Source: JBCCZC01 sp039188505 (lineage in GTDB: Bacteria > Pseudomonadota > Gammaproteobacteria > Xanthomonadales > SZUA-38). From it: a stretch of 7,377 nt of DNA. The notes under the pieces were generated by a model, which worked only from the letters and a program-made list of their open reading frames with translations, did not search any database and was not told where the DNA came from. Of this stretch, positions 1-5,957 are shown in pieces. Position 1 is the stretch's first letter, and each line of letters opens with the position of its first letter. The stretch spans positions 1-7,377 of the forward strand of contig JBCCZC010000287.1 of assembly GCA_039188505.1 (NCBI GenBank). The letters run 5' to 3'. Position numbers and translations under genes: made by a program.

Positions 1-5
1 ATCCC

Positions 6-872
6 TCAGGCAGGAAGGTCCTTCACGCGGAAGGCATCACCTAGCCGGCGCCGCCCGTGGGCCGGGGCGGTCATGTCGATGCTGGAGACGGCGAGGAAGA
101 ACTCCAGCGGTCCGAGCGGCTTCCTGAGGCCGACGAGCGAGCCGATCGCAACGGCGAGCTTGCCGAGCCAAAGTGGCACGTGGTGCACGCGAGACGGACG
201 CTCCAGGACGTCGAAGGCCAGCTCGGCAATCTCGTTTTGGGTAAAGGACTCGGGACCGCCGATCGGAGCAGCGGCCAGACCGGCAGTGGTTGCGCTCACG
301 CAGGCCGCCGCCATGTCCGCACCGTGGATCGGGCTGATTCGCGCTGCGCCATCGCCGAAGAGATAGACCCGCCCCTGGCTCGCCATGGTCAGGACCTCCT
401 GGAGGTCCGAGAAGAACCCACTGGGCATGAGGATCGTCGATGCGATTGGGGCCGCCGCAAGCTCCTGCGCGAAACGCTCCTTGGCGCGGACCATCGCGAC
501 GTTGGGCATTCGTTCGGCGTTGAGTACGTGGACGTAGGCGAAGCGCCCGACATCCGCGGCGAGCGCGGCATCGAGCAGATTGCGATTGGCCCGGTAGTCA
601 ACGTCGTCGTAGCTCAGACCGTCGCGCTGGCGCGTGATGCCCACGGCCGAGACGACCAGGTCCACACCCTGGAGCTTACCCGCCAGGCTATCCGGCTCGG
701 TGACCTCAGCCTGAATCACTCGGTCAGGCGTGATCGCGGCATCCGCCAGGGCGTCCGGTCGGCGCGCCAGCGCGAGCACGTGGAAGCCGGCGTCCGCGTA
801 GGCGTTCAGCAGATGGCGTCCCAGATAGCCGGTGGCGCCCGCGATGAGAACGGTCTTGGGTCGTTGGGTCAT
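6..872 (-). CDS. Atypical SDR / NmrA-like NAD(P)-binding oxidoreductase
   Basis: The 288-residue product has an N-terminal Rossmann fold with the glycine motif GATGYLG at residues 12-18. ARR follows the second strand at about 36-38, where arginine usually favours NADPH. The middle part (VVSAVGITR, then FAYVHVLNAE) resembles the atypical/extended short-chain dehydrogenase branch (NmrA, complex I NDUFA9-like). I see no classical YxxxK catalytic pair, so the protein may be a redox sensor or a reductase with a different active site; the substrate is unknown. The start is the ATG at 872 because it overlaps the stop of the upstream membrane gene in an ATGA, which points to translational coupling. 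The same frame stays open upstream to 1592, but that stretch only shadows the membrane gene. The gene is the second of a two-gene operon controlled from the region with the TetR-type operators. The fold is secure, the function is not. Confidence 0.9.
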   Translation of the reverse strand: MTQRPKTVLIAGATGYLGRHLLNAYADAGFHVLALARRPDALADAAITPDRVIQAEVTEPDSLAGKLQGVDLVVSAVGITRQRDGLSYDDVDYRANRNLLDAALAADVGRFAYVHVLNAERMPNVAMVRAKERFAQELAAAPIASTILMPSGFFSDLQEVLTMASQGRVYLFGDGAARISPIHGADMAAACVSATTAGLAAAPIGGPESFTQNEIAELAFDVLERPSRVHHVPLWLGKLAVAIGSLVGLRKPLGPLEFFLAVSSIDMTAPAHGRRRLGDAFRVKDLPA

Positions 873-1540
873 CGTGACTGCCTCTTCAGTTCGGTCATCG
901 GATGTCGCGCCGGTTCCGGGTCTTCTTCCCGCGGCAGCCGTTCGTCCGGCCGGTAGGCGGTTTCGTACAGCAGGTGACTCACCAGCAGCTTCAGGAAGAA
1001 CAGCGGCAGAAACCACTCGAGACCGGGCGTCGGCGCCAGCAGATAGGTGTTGCCGAGCAGCACCAGGCTGAAGAGGCCGAGCGCAACCGGCCGCTGCAGG
1101 TACAACGGGCTGATGAGGATCAGCGCCGTGGCGCCGAGGAGGAAGACCGAAGTGCCGATGAAGAAAGCGCCGTCCCCGGCCCGGAACAGCCAGGCAACGA
1201 CGGCGAGATGGACAACGTGCATGCCGACGAAGCCAAGGTGCTGCTGCCATTCCTGGCCCGGCCGGTGGAACCAGCGCTTGGCGGCCGACGTAGCGTTCGT
1301 GATCACGCCACCGACGAGATCGAAGGCCAGGAAGGCGAGGAGCCCGAGCTGAACGGCACTCCAGGCGACCGGGAGCGAGCGGGCGTGGATGAGCGTTGCA
1401 GCGGCCGCAATTGCGGGCGGGATGAACTGCAGCGCGATCTCGGATCGCGTCGCTCCCGGGCCAATCAGGCGATCGAGCTGGCCGCCCCAGCCTGATCGTG
1501 GTGCAGGTGTAATCATGGACCAGCGATCCTCTGCGTTCAT
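869..1540 (-). CDS. Polytopic membrane protein, about six helices, unknown function
   Basis: The product is 223 residues and very hydrophobic. Likely membrane segments are near residues 34-52, 57-80, 101-120, 125-146, 150-169 and 174-192. They are flanked by a polar N-terminus of about 30 residues and a charged C-terminal tail rich in R, E and P. Two histidines lie in the third helix region (GMHVVHLAVVAW). I do not recognise the family. The ATG at 1540 is chosen because a strong ribosome-binding site, GGAGG, lies 7 nt upstream (plus-strand cctcc at 1548-1552). It is the first gene of the operon, and its stop overlaps the start of the SDR-like gene by 4 bp. The pairing suggests that the two products act together on a hydrophobic compound or in membrane stress, but that is inference. 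Confidence 0.82.
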   Translation of the reverse strand: MNAEDRWSMITPAPRSGWGGQLDRLIGPGATRSEIALQFIPPAIAAAATLIHARSLPVAWSAVQLGLLAFLAFDLVGGVITNATSAAKRWFHRPGQEWQQHLGFVGMHVVHLAVVAWLFRAGDGAFFIGTSVFLLGATALILISPLYLQRPVALGLFSLVLLGNTYLLAPTPGLEWFLPLFFLKLLVSHLLYETAYRPDERLPREEDPEPARHPMTELKRQSR

Positions 1541-1562
1541 TCAGGGTCCTCCAAAGTGGATA

Positions 1563-1578
1563 CATAACAACTGTTATG
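1563..1578. promoter_or_regulatory. Operator copy 1 (probable TetR-family binding site)
   Basis: The sequence CATAACAACTGTTATG has perfect 7-bp arms (CATAACA / TGTTATG) around a 2-bp centre. Size and symmetry fit a TetR-family operator. It lies between the divergent operon and the tetR-type gene and overlaps the predicted transcription start of the operon. Confidence 0.75.
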
Positions 1579-1582
1579 GAAA

Positions 1583-1612
1583 AACATAACAACTGTTGTG
1601 ATAAGCTGTCAA
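1583..1612 (-). promoter_or_regulatory. Sigma70-like promoter of the membrane protein-SDR operon
   Basis: On the minus strand a perfect -35 TTGACA (plus-strand 1607-1612) is followed after 18 nt by TATGTT (1583-1588), four of six matches to the -10 consensus. Transcription would start near 1575, leaving a leader of about 35 nt that carries the GGAGG site. The upstream palindrome fills the spacer and runs into the -10; the other covers the presumed start site. This is classic repressor geometry. Confidence 0.65.
1585..1600. promoter_or_regulatory. Operator copy 2 (probable TetR-family binding site)
   Basis: CATAACAACTGTTGTG repeats copy 1 with one change in the right arm. The centre-to-centre distance is 22 bp, about two helical turns, so both sites face the same side of the DNA. 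It lies in the spacer between the -35 and -10 of the minus-strand promoter, overlapping the -10. Confidence 0.72.
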
Positions 1613-1643
1613 CTCAACCGGTGAAACAAGGCGCAGAGGCCGC

Positions 1644-2222
1644 ATGAAACAACACGATCGTCGACTCGAGGTTTCGAACGCCGCGTGGCGTGTCATCGTG
1701 CGCGAGGGACTCGATCGAGCCACGATGCGAGCTATTGCGCGCGAGCTTGACTGCACAACGGGCGTCGTCACCCACTACTTCCATAGCAAGGAGGAGCTCA
1801 TCCTGTTCGCGCTGCATCAGGTGACGGAGCGACTCCAGAGGATCATGGGAACACTAACGGCGCAGACGGAAGGCGCCGCGAGGCTTGTGGCCATGCTCAC
1901 GGCGTTCCTGCCGGTGGATCGCGAGCGCGAGGAGATCCTGCGGGTGTGGGTCGCCTTCCTCGGCTATGCGGTCGGACGCGAGGCGCTCATGGGCGAACAC
2001 CAGCACAGCGCCGGATCGTTGCGCCAGGCGATCATTCAGGAGCTGGAAGCGCTCCAGCAGACTCATGTCGTCCGTGCAGATATCGTCCCGTCGAGCACGG
2101 CCAACGTGCTCCTCGCGCTGGCCAATGGCGTAGCGCTCGACACGCTGCTGCAAGCGCAGTCCCTGAGCGTGAAGCAGCAGCGAGAGGCCATCGAGGAGCA
2201 GGTTCAGGCGCTGCTTGCCTAG
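1644..2222 (+). CDS. TetR-family transcriptional repressor
   Basis: The 192-residue product has the TetR layout. The N-terminal helix-turn-helix spans about residues 27-46 (TMRAIARELDCTTGVVTHYF), and the family hallmark HYFHSKEELI runs into the first helix of the ligand domain. The rest is an all-helical ligand-binding and dimerisation domain. Overall length and the N-terminal sequence resemble the BetI-like branch, but the ligand is not predictable. The ATG at 1644 has AGAGG 4 nt upstream (1635-1639), a slightly tight but usable site. The gene is divergent from the membrane protein-SDR operon, and two palindromic operators lie in the shared 103-bp region. Repression of that operon, and probably of itself, is the straightforward reading. 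I see no clear plus-strand promoter of consensus quality. Its 3' end converges on the flavin monooxygenase gene. Confidence 0.95.
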   Translation: MKQHDRRLEVSNAAWRVIVREGLDRATMRAIARELDCTTGVVTHYFHSKEELILFALHQVTERLQRIMGTLTAQTEGAARLVAMLTAFLPVDREREEILRVWVAFLGYAVGREALMGEHQHSAGSLRQAIIQELEALQQTHVVRADIVPSSTANVLLALANGVALDTLLQAQSLSVKQQREAIEEQVQALLA

Positions 2223-2225
2223 GCA

Positions 2226-2244
2226 CCGCGCTTTGACCGCGCGG
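2226..2244. terminator. Hairpin in convergent gap, possible weak bidirectional terminator
   Basis: CCGCGC and GCGCGG pair across a 7-nt loop in the 38-bp gap between the convergent tetR-type and monooxygenase genes. There is no T-run on either side, so it is not a canonical intrinsic terminator. Position is the main argument. Confidence 0.3.
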
Positions 2245-2260
2245 CGGTTCCCTCACCGCC

Positions 2261-3715
2261 TCAGCGGAACTCCATCACGCCGTCGTCCACGCGGCCGTAG
2301 CGGATGCGCAGCATGTCCAGCAGGTAGTTCTCGTACAGGCGCCAGGGCCAATGAGCGCCCTGCTTCGGCAGGATCGGCAGCGCGCGCTGAACGTAGCCTG
2401 ACGTGAACCGGAGGAAGGGCTCCTCCGTGGCGGAGGCATCGCGCTGGCGGGGCGTAGCGCATCGGTAGCCTTGCCGCGACATGTGGTTCAGAACGCGGCA
2501 CACGTACTCTGATGTCAGGTCGGCCTTCAACGTCCAGGATGCATTCGTATAGCCGAAGGAGATCGCCAGGTTCGGCACGTCGCTGAACATCATCGCCTTG
2601 TAGCACATGGTGTCCGGGGGCGAGAACTCGCTGCCGTCGATGGTCACCGTCATCCCGCCGAAGACCTGGAGCACGAGGCCGGTCGCCGTGACGATGACGT
2701 CGGCCTCGAGAGTGCTTCCCGAGCGCAGCCGGACCCCGGTCTCGGTGAAGGTGTCGATGTGGTCGGTGACGACGGATGCGGAGCCGCTTCGGATGGCGTC
2801 GAAGAGATCGGCATCGGGCACCACGCAGACGCGCTGGTCCCAGGGCTTGTAGTCCGGGGCGAAGTGCTCGTCGACCGGGTAGTTCTTGCCCAGTTCCCGC
2901 CGCACGCCGCGCCGGATGAGTTTCTTCATCATCGCCGGGAACCGCTGCGATAGATCGAAGAAGAGCCGGGCGAGGAGGACGTTCTTCCATCGGGTCAGGA
3001 AGTAGGCGATCCGGTCGCCAAGCCACCGCCGGAGCGTGTTTGCGATCCGGTCCTCGGAGGGGAGGTTCACGATGTAAGTCGGCGAGCGCTGCAGCATCGA
3101 GACATGGGTCGCTTTCTTCGCCAGCTCCGGTACGAGGGTGACGGCTGTCGCGCCCGACCCGATCACGACGACGCGCCTGCCGGCAAGGTCAATTGAAGCC
3201 GGCCAGTGTTGAGGATGAACGATCGGACCCGAGAAGCGATCGAGGCCCGGGAACTCCGGCGTGTAGCCATCCTGGTAGTCGTAGTAGCCGCTGCACATGA
3301 AGAGGAAGTCGCACGTGAGCGTCACCGGGGCCTCGCTGCCGGTGCGCGCCACGGTGAGCGTCCAGCGGGCCTCGGCGGTCGACCAGGCGGCGTGGGCCAC
3401 GCTGTGGCCGAAGCGGATGTGCGGATCGATGTCGTGCTCGGCCGACGTGTCCTGCAGATAGTCCAGGATCGCCGGGCCATCGGCGATCGCCTTCTGCGCG
3501 TTCCAGGGCTTGAAGCGAAAGCCGAGCGTGTGCATGTCGGAGTCCGACCGGATTCCGGGATAGCGGAACAGGTCCCAGGTGCCGCCGAGGCGCTCACGGC
3601 GCTCGAGCACGACGAAGGAACGATCGGGGCAACGTTCTTTCAGTTGACAGGCCGCACCGATGCAGGAGATTCCGGCACCGACGACAACGACGCCGAAGTG
3701 TTCGATGGCTGGCAT
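2261..3715 (-). CDS. EthA-type FAD-containing (Baeyer-Villiger) monooxygenase
   Basis: The 484-residue product is close to the usual length of the EthA group of class B flavin monooxygenases, which use FAD, NADPH and O2 to oxygenate ketones or heteroatoms. The FAD dinucleotide motif is GAGISCIG at residues 13-20, followed by an acidic residue ending strand two (VVLERR). The segment GGTWDLFRYPGIRSDSDMHT (about 44-63) is typical of this group. The Baeyer-Villiger fingerprint FxGxxxHxxxWP is intact as FSGPIVHPQHWP (161-172). The NADPH-binding GSGATA lies at 186-191, and the ATG motif at 344-346. There is no signal peptide, so it is cytosolic. The ATG at 3715 lacks a clear Shine-Dalgarno sequence but begins right before the FAD fold. 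It lies 107 bp downstream of a small membrane protein gene on the same strand. The substrate (ketone, steroid or sulfide) cannot be read from sequence. Confidence 0.95.
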   Translation of the reverse strand: MPAIEHFGVVVVGAGISCIGAACQLKERCPDRSFVVLERRERLGGTWDLFRYPGIRSDSDMHTLGFRFKPWNAQKAIADGPAILDYLQDTSAEHDIDPHIRFGHSVAHAAWSTAEARWTLTVARTGSEAPVTLTCDFLFMCSGYYDYQDGYTPEFPGLDRFSGPIVHPQHWPASIDLAGRRVVVIGSGATAVTLVPELAKKATHVSMLQRSPTYIVNLPSEDRIANTLRRWLGDRIAYFLTRWKNVLLARLFFDLSQRFPAMMKKLIRRGVRRELGKNYPVDEHFAPDYKPWDQRVCVVPDADLFDAIRSGSASVVTDHIDTFTETGVRLRSGSTLEADVIVTATGLVLQVFGGMTVTIDGSEFSPPDTMCYKAMMFSDVPNLAISFGYTNASWTLKADLTSEYVCRVLNHMSRQGYRCATPRQRDASATEEPFLRFTSGYVQRALPILPKQGAHWPWRLYENYLLDMLRIRYGRVDDGVMEFR

Positions 3716-3822
3716 GCCGGGGATGCTATCAGCAGTCGATCGAGAACGGCGCGGTGTCCTTGCCGCCCCGTCGCGGGCGAATCAAGCCATGGTCGAAGCC
3801 GCCGCAGCGCAAGCCGCGGGGG

Positions 3823-4206
3823 TCATCCGCCGACGGGTGCCCGGGTCCAGCGCCCCAGGAGCTCCAGACCGGATTGGTCTGCCCCGAGATTGTGGAGCAC
3901 CACGAAGCCGATGAACGCGCAGGGCAGGAAGAGCAGCCAGGCGACGCGGGTACGCAGGTAGCGAGCCAGGACGATTGCGATGGCGAGCGCCGTCAGCGCA
4001 TGGAGGAGTCCCAGCGGGCTCAAGAACTTGATGTCCTCGGACATGCCGAGCCCGACCACCGCAGTGTAGCCGGCCGCCCCGACAGCGAAGCGCCTGAGGC
4101 GCCCGGCGCCCCCGAAGACCAGCAGCCCGAGTAGGAGGGCGAGGAAGCCAACGCCGATGCCGATCTGCGCGATCGGAACGTAGTGGTCGAAGACCAGCTC
4201 CCTCAC
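3823..4206 (-). CDS. Small four-helix membrane protein, unknown function
   Basis: From a GTG start the product is 127 residues with about four membrane segments: near 12-32 (rich in G and L), 39-55, 63-83 and 88-106. A short soluble tail follows. I do not recognise the family; it resembles small DoxX-like or DUF membrane proteins only in general layout. The GTG at 4206 is preferred because GGAGG lies 4 nt upstream (plus-strand cctcc at 4211-4215). The longer open frame starts at an ATG at 4329 inside the tandem repeat block, and its extra 41 residues look like repeat-derived noise. The gene lies upstream of the flavin monooxygenase on the same strand with a 107-bp gap, so co-transcription is possible but not certain. 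Confidence 0.68.
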   Translation of the reverse strand: MRELVFDHYVPIAQIGIGVGFLALLLGLLVFGGAGRLRRFAVGAAGYTAVVGLGMSEDIKFLSPLGLLHALTALAIAIVLARYLRTRVAWLLFLPCAFIGFVVLHNLGADQSGLELLGRWTRAPVGG

Positions 4207-4311
4207 GATTCCTCCGGGGTATTCAGCGGAGTCGTGAGTCTGCCACGGTCCGGCGTTCTCCGCCTCCGGTGGCACCAGCAACCTGTCGGACCTAGCCAAA
4301 TCTACCGCAGC

Positions 4312-4449
4312 GCCGCCGGAGCGGCCCATGGCGGTTTTCGCGGAGCGAAAGAAGCCATGGGCCCGAGGCGATCAGCGCGTGCCGCCGGAGCGGCCCATGG
4401 CGGTTTTCGCAGCGCGAGAGAAGCCGTGGGTCCGAGGCGATCAGCGCGT
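4312..4449 (+). repeat. Two 69-bp short units, each one long hairpin
   Basis: Unit 1 is 4312-4380 and unit 2 is 4381-4449. In unit 1 the arms GGCCCATGGC (4323-4332) and GCCATGGGCC (4354-4363) pair perfectly. Inside them TTTCGC (4336-4341) pairs with GCGAAA (4345-4350) around a GGA triloop. The two helices are separated by a small GG/AA internal loop and a wobble. Unit 2 keeps both helices, with its changes read as G-U pairs on a plus-strand RNA. Confidence 0.85.
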
Positions 4450-4741
4450 GCCGCCGGAGCGACCCATGGCGGTTTTCGCAACGCGAAAGGTGAACCCGGA
4501 GAATGGCGACGCATCGCGTCGACCCGGGTGAACGATCCCGCGCCTGCGTGCGCGGGAGCCGTATCCGAGCCGTGGGTCCGAGGCGATCAGCGCGTGCCGC
4601 CGGAGCGGCCCATGGCGGTTTTCGCAACGCGAAAGGTGAACCCGGAGAGTGGCGACGTATCGCGTCGACCCGGGTGAACGATCCCGCGCCTGCGTGCGCG
4701 GGAGCCGTATCCGAGCCGTGGGTCCGAGGCGAACAGCGTGT
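4450..4741 (+). repeat. Two 146-bp long units with three inner hairpins
   Basis: Units 4450-4595 and 4596-4741 differ at about five positions by eye. In unit 4 the outer arms (4607-4616 and 4715-4724) can pair. Inside are three hairpins: TTTCGC/GCGAAA at 4620-4634; ACCCGG/CCGGGT at 4640-4675, with a nested CGACG/CGTCG; and TCCCGCGC/GCGCGGGA at 4682-4703 with a 6-nt loop. The layout is a closed multi-branch junction. Differences between the two copies fall in loops or keep pairing. Confidence 0.85.
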
Positions 4742-4893
4742 GACGCCTCGCACGGATTCAGCAGGCGATACCCGCACGTCGAAAAGCGACAACGCGCAGT
4801 CGCCACGGACCCGGCGCTATTCTCCTCTCGGGATCACCCGCTGCCACCGCACGACACGCCAGCTCGCTACGAATCCATCAGTCCGACAGATTC
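4742..4893. other. Gene-free spacer after the repeat array
   Basis: This 152-bp stretch lies between the last repeat unit and the stop codon of the aldo/keto reductase gene. I see no supported gene, no strong hairpin with a T-run, and no further repeat copy. Confidence 0.6.
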
Positions 4894-5781
4894 CTAGCGC
4901 GTTGCTTCGAACGCCCGGATCATCTCCTTGCGCGCCGGGGCGTCCGGCATCGGTCCGGTCAGCGCCGCCATGTTCTCGCGCATGTGGTCGACGCGGGAGG
5001 TCGCCGGGATCGCGCAGGTCACGGCCGGATGCGAGATCACGAATTTCAGGAAGAAGGCCGCCCAGGTGGCGCAGCCGAGGTCGGCGGCGATTGGCGGGAG
5101 CGGCCGATCACCGACCCGACGGAACAGGCCGCCGCCCTCGAAGGGCCGATTGATGATCACCGCCTTGCCCTGGTCGAGGGCCAGCGGCAGCAGGCGACGC
5201 TCGGCCTGACGGTTCGCGAGGCTGTAGGTGAACTGGACAAAGTCGAAGGGCTGCGTCCGGATCACTTCAGCCAGAGCGTCGTGCCGGCGACCGTGGGACG
5301 TCGTGATCCCGGTGTATTTCAGCTGGCCTGCCGCCTTCATGGCCACGAGGGTCGCCAGGTGCGTGCGCCAATCAACCATGTTGTGAACCTGCACGAGATC
5401 GAAGCGCTCGATGCCCCACCGGCCGAGCTGGTGATTCATCTGGTCGATGCCGCGGTCGCGGCCGGGGATCCAGACCTTCGACGCGGAGAGCAACGCCCCC
5501 CCGTCGAGCTGCCCGAGCGCATGACCGATGACGTCTGGAGCGCTTCCATACATCGGCGAGGAGTCGACGAGACGCCCACCAAGCTCGAAGAAGGTGCGCA
5601 GGACGTCGACCCGCTGCGCCCGCGCCGCCGGGTCCGTGCCGACGTCGAAGGTGATCCAGGTCCCCATGCCGATGGCGGGAATCGATTCACGAGTCGAGGG
5701 AACACGCCGCATGGCCGTGGCCGAGGCCTTCGGTGCCAACGCGGCTGCGGCGAGCGCGCCGAGAAAGGTCCGTCGATCCAT
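4894..5781 (-). CDS. Tat-exported aldo/keto reductase
   Basis: The 295-residue product opens with MDRRTFLGALAAAALAPKAS, a twin-arginine signal with RR at 3-4, a hydrophobic stretch at about 8-16 and a probable cleavage after ASA at 19-21. The mature part is an aldo/keto reductase barrel. The catalytic tetrad is complete: D73 (LVDSS), Y78 (MYGSA), K102 (SASKVW) and H133 (VQVHN). The C-terminal part carries the usual late-barrel segment (CAIPATSRVDHMREN). The enzyme would reduce a carbonyl or oxidise an alcohol with NAD(P)H. Tat export implies cofactor loading before transport, and location in the periplasm. The start at 5781 is preferred because GGGA lies 4 nt upstream and it places RR at the N-terminus. 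An in-frame ATG at 5790 adds three residues, and the frame is open further to 5919. It is divergent from the AraC-type regulator, a likely controller. Confidence 0.9.
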   Translation of the reverse strand: MDRRTFLGALAAAALAPKASATAMRRVPSTRESIPAIGMGTWITFDVGTDPAARAQRVDVLRTFFELGGRLVDSSPMYGSAPDVIGHALGQLDGGALLSASKVWIPGRDRGIDQMNHQLGRWGIERFDLVQVHNMVDWRTHLATLVAMKAAGQLKYTGITTSHGRRHDALAEVIRTQPFDFVQFTYSLANRQAERRLLPLALDQGKAVIINRPFEGGGLFRRVGDRPLPPIAADLGCATWAAFFLKFVISHPAVTCAIPATSRVDHMRENMAALTGPMPDAPARKEMIRAFEATR

Positions 5782-5796
5782 GATTCCCATCCCACC

Positions 5797-5825
5797 AGTA
5801 TCGTGATGCCGGAACGACGCGCCAA
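5797..5825 (-). promoter_or_regulatory. Possible promoter of the aldo/keto reductase gene
   Basis: On the minus strand TTGGCG (plus-strand 5820-5825) and GATACT (5797-5802) are 17 nt apart, a partial sigma70 match. Transcription would start near 5790, leaving almost no leader before the ATG at 5781, or a leaderless message from the ATG at 5790. Suggestive only. Confidence 0.4.
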
Positions 5826-5883
5826 CCCGGAAGGGGTTCGGCGCGCGCCACTGAAGCAGGATTTGCACCATGATCGGGCACGA

Positions 5884-5903
5884 GGTGTGACCGGGTGTGA
5901 TCG
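5884..5903. repeat. 10-bp tandem direct repeat in divergent promoter region
   Basis: GGTGTGACCG is followed directly by GGTGTGATCG, nine of ten positions identical, with a period of about one helical turn. It sits between the divergent aldo/keto reductase and AraC-type genes. AraC-family proteins read direct, non-palindromic sites through two adjacent major grooves, so this is a candidate contact site. It may also be chance. Confidence 0.4.
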
Positions 5904-5926
5904 TTCCCGCATCAGCCAACTTTCGT

Positions 5927-5951
5927 CACTGCGCGCGGCCCGGCCGCAGTG
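5927..5951. repeat. Inverted repeat just before the araC-type gene
   Basis: CACTGCG (5927-5933) and CGCAGTG (5945-5951) are perfect inverted 7-bp arms around an 11-nt GC-rich centre, which itself contains GCGGC/GCCGC. It ends 6 nt before the ATG at 5958. It could be an operator, or a hairpin that would hinder initiation there. Confidence 0.5.
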
Positions 5952-5957
5952 CTATCC

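Larger units (their letters stand above)
4312..4741. repeat. Tandem array of four composite structured repeats
   Basis: A 30-bp core (beginning gccgccggag, containing CCATGGCGGTTTTCGC) occurs at 4312, 4381, 4450 and 4596. Steps are 69, 69 and 146 bp. Every unit ends with a near-identical stretch ending GAGGCGATCAGCGCGT, slightly degenerate in the last copy. Units 1 and 2 are short (69 bp). Units 3 and 4 are 146 bp because the part between core and end is 77 bp larger. All units are rich in inverted repeats. Plus- and minus-strand frames through the block give repetitive R/P/A-rich peptides, and the 146-bp step breaks the frame, so the block is best seen as non-coding. It occupies most of a 687-bp gene-free stretch (4207-4893). 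Confidence 0.92.

Noticed and set aside
6..1592. A 528-codon minus-strand open frame spanning both left genes
   Set aside because: The part upstream of 872 lies entirely over the membrane protein gene, reads as R/P/A-rich noise, and has no domain. The real gene in this frame starts at the ATGA overlap.
2253..3026. 257-codon minus-strand frame within the monooxygenase gene
   Set aside because: Shadow of the monooxygenase in another frame, with arginine-rich composition and no domain.
3206..3961. 251-codon plus-strand frame opposite the monooxygenase start
   Set aside because: Antisense shadow; its composition is low-complexity R/A/G/E and it lacks a plausible start context.
3823..4329. 168-residue version of the small membrane protein starting in the repeat array
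   Set aside because: The first 41 residues derive partly from the repeat core and lack hydrophobic or domain character. A GTG at 4206 with GGAGG is the better start.
4328..4531. Plus-strand frame with a 23-residue peptide repeated (MAVFAxRxKPWxRGDQRVPPERP)
   Set aside because: It exists only because 69 is a multiple of three. The next step of 146 bp breaks the frame, and the units are explained by inverted repeats. No ribosome-binding site or domain supports it.
4312..4741. CRISPR array
   Set aside because: The repeated part fills nearly the whole period and the intervening parts are repeated too, so there are no unique spacers; no cas gene is present.
4183..4806. Other long plus- and minus-strand frames through the repeat block
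   Set aside because: They give repetitive R/A/G/P peptides in several frames at once, the usual result of GC-rich tandem repeats. None matches a recognisable protein.
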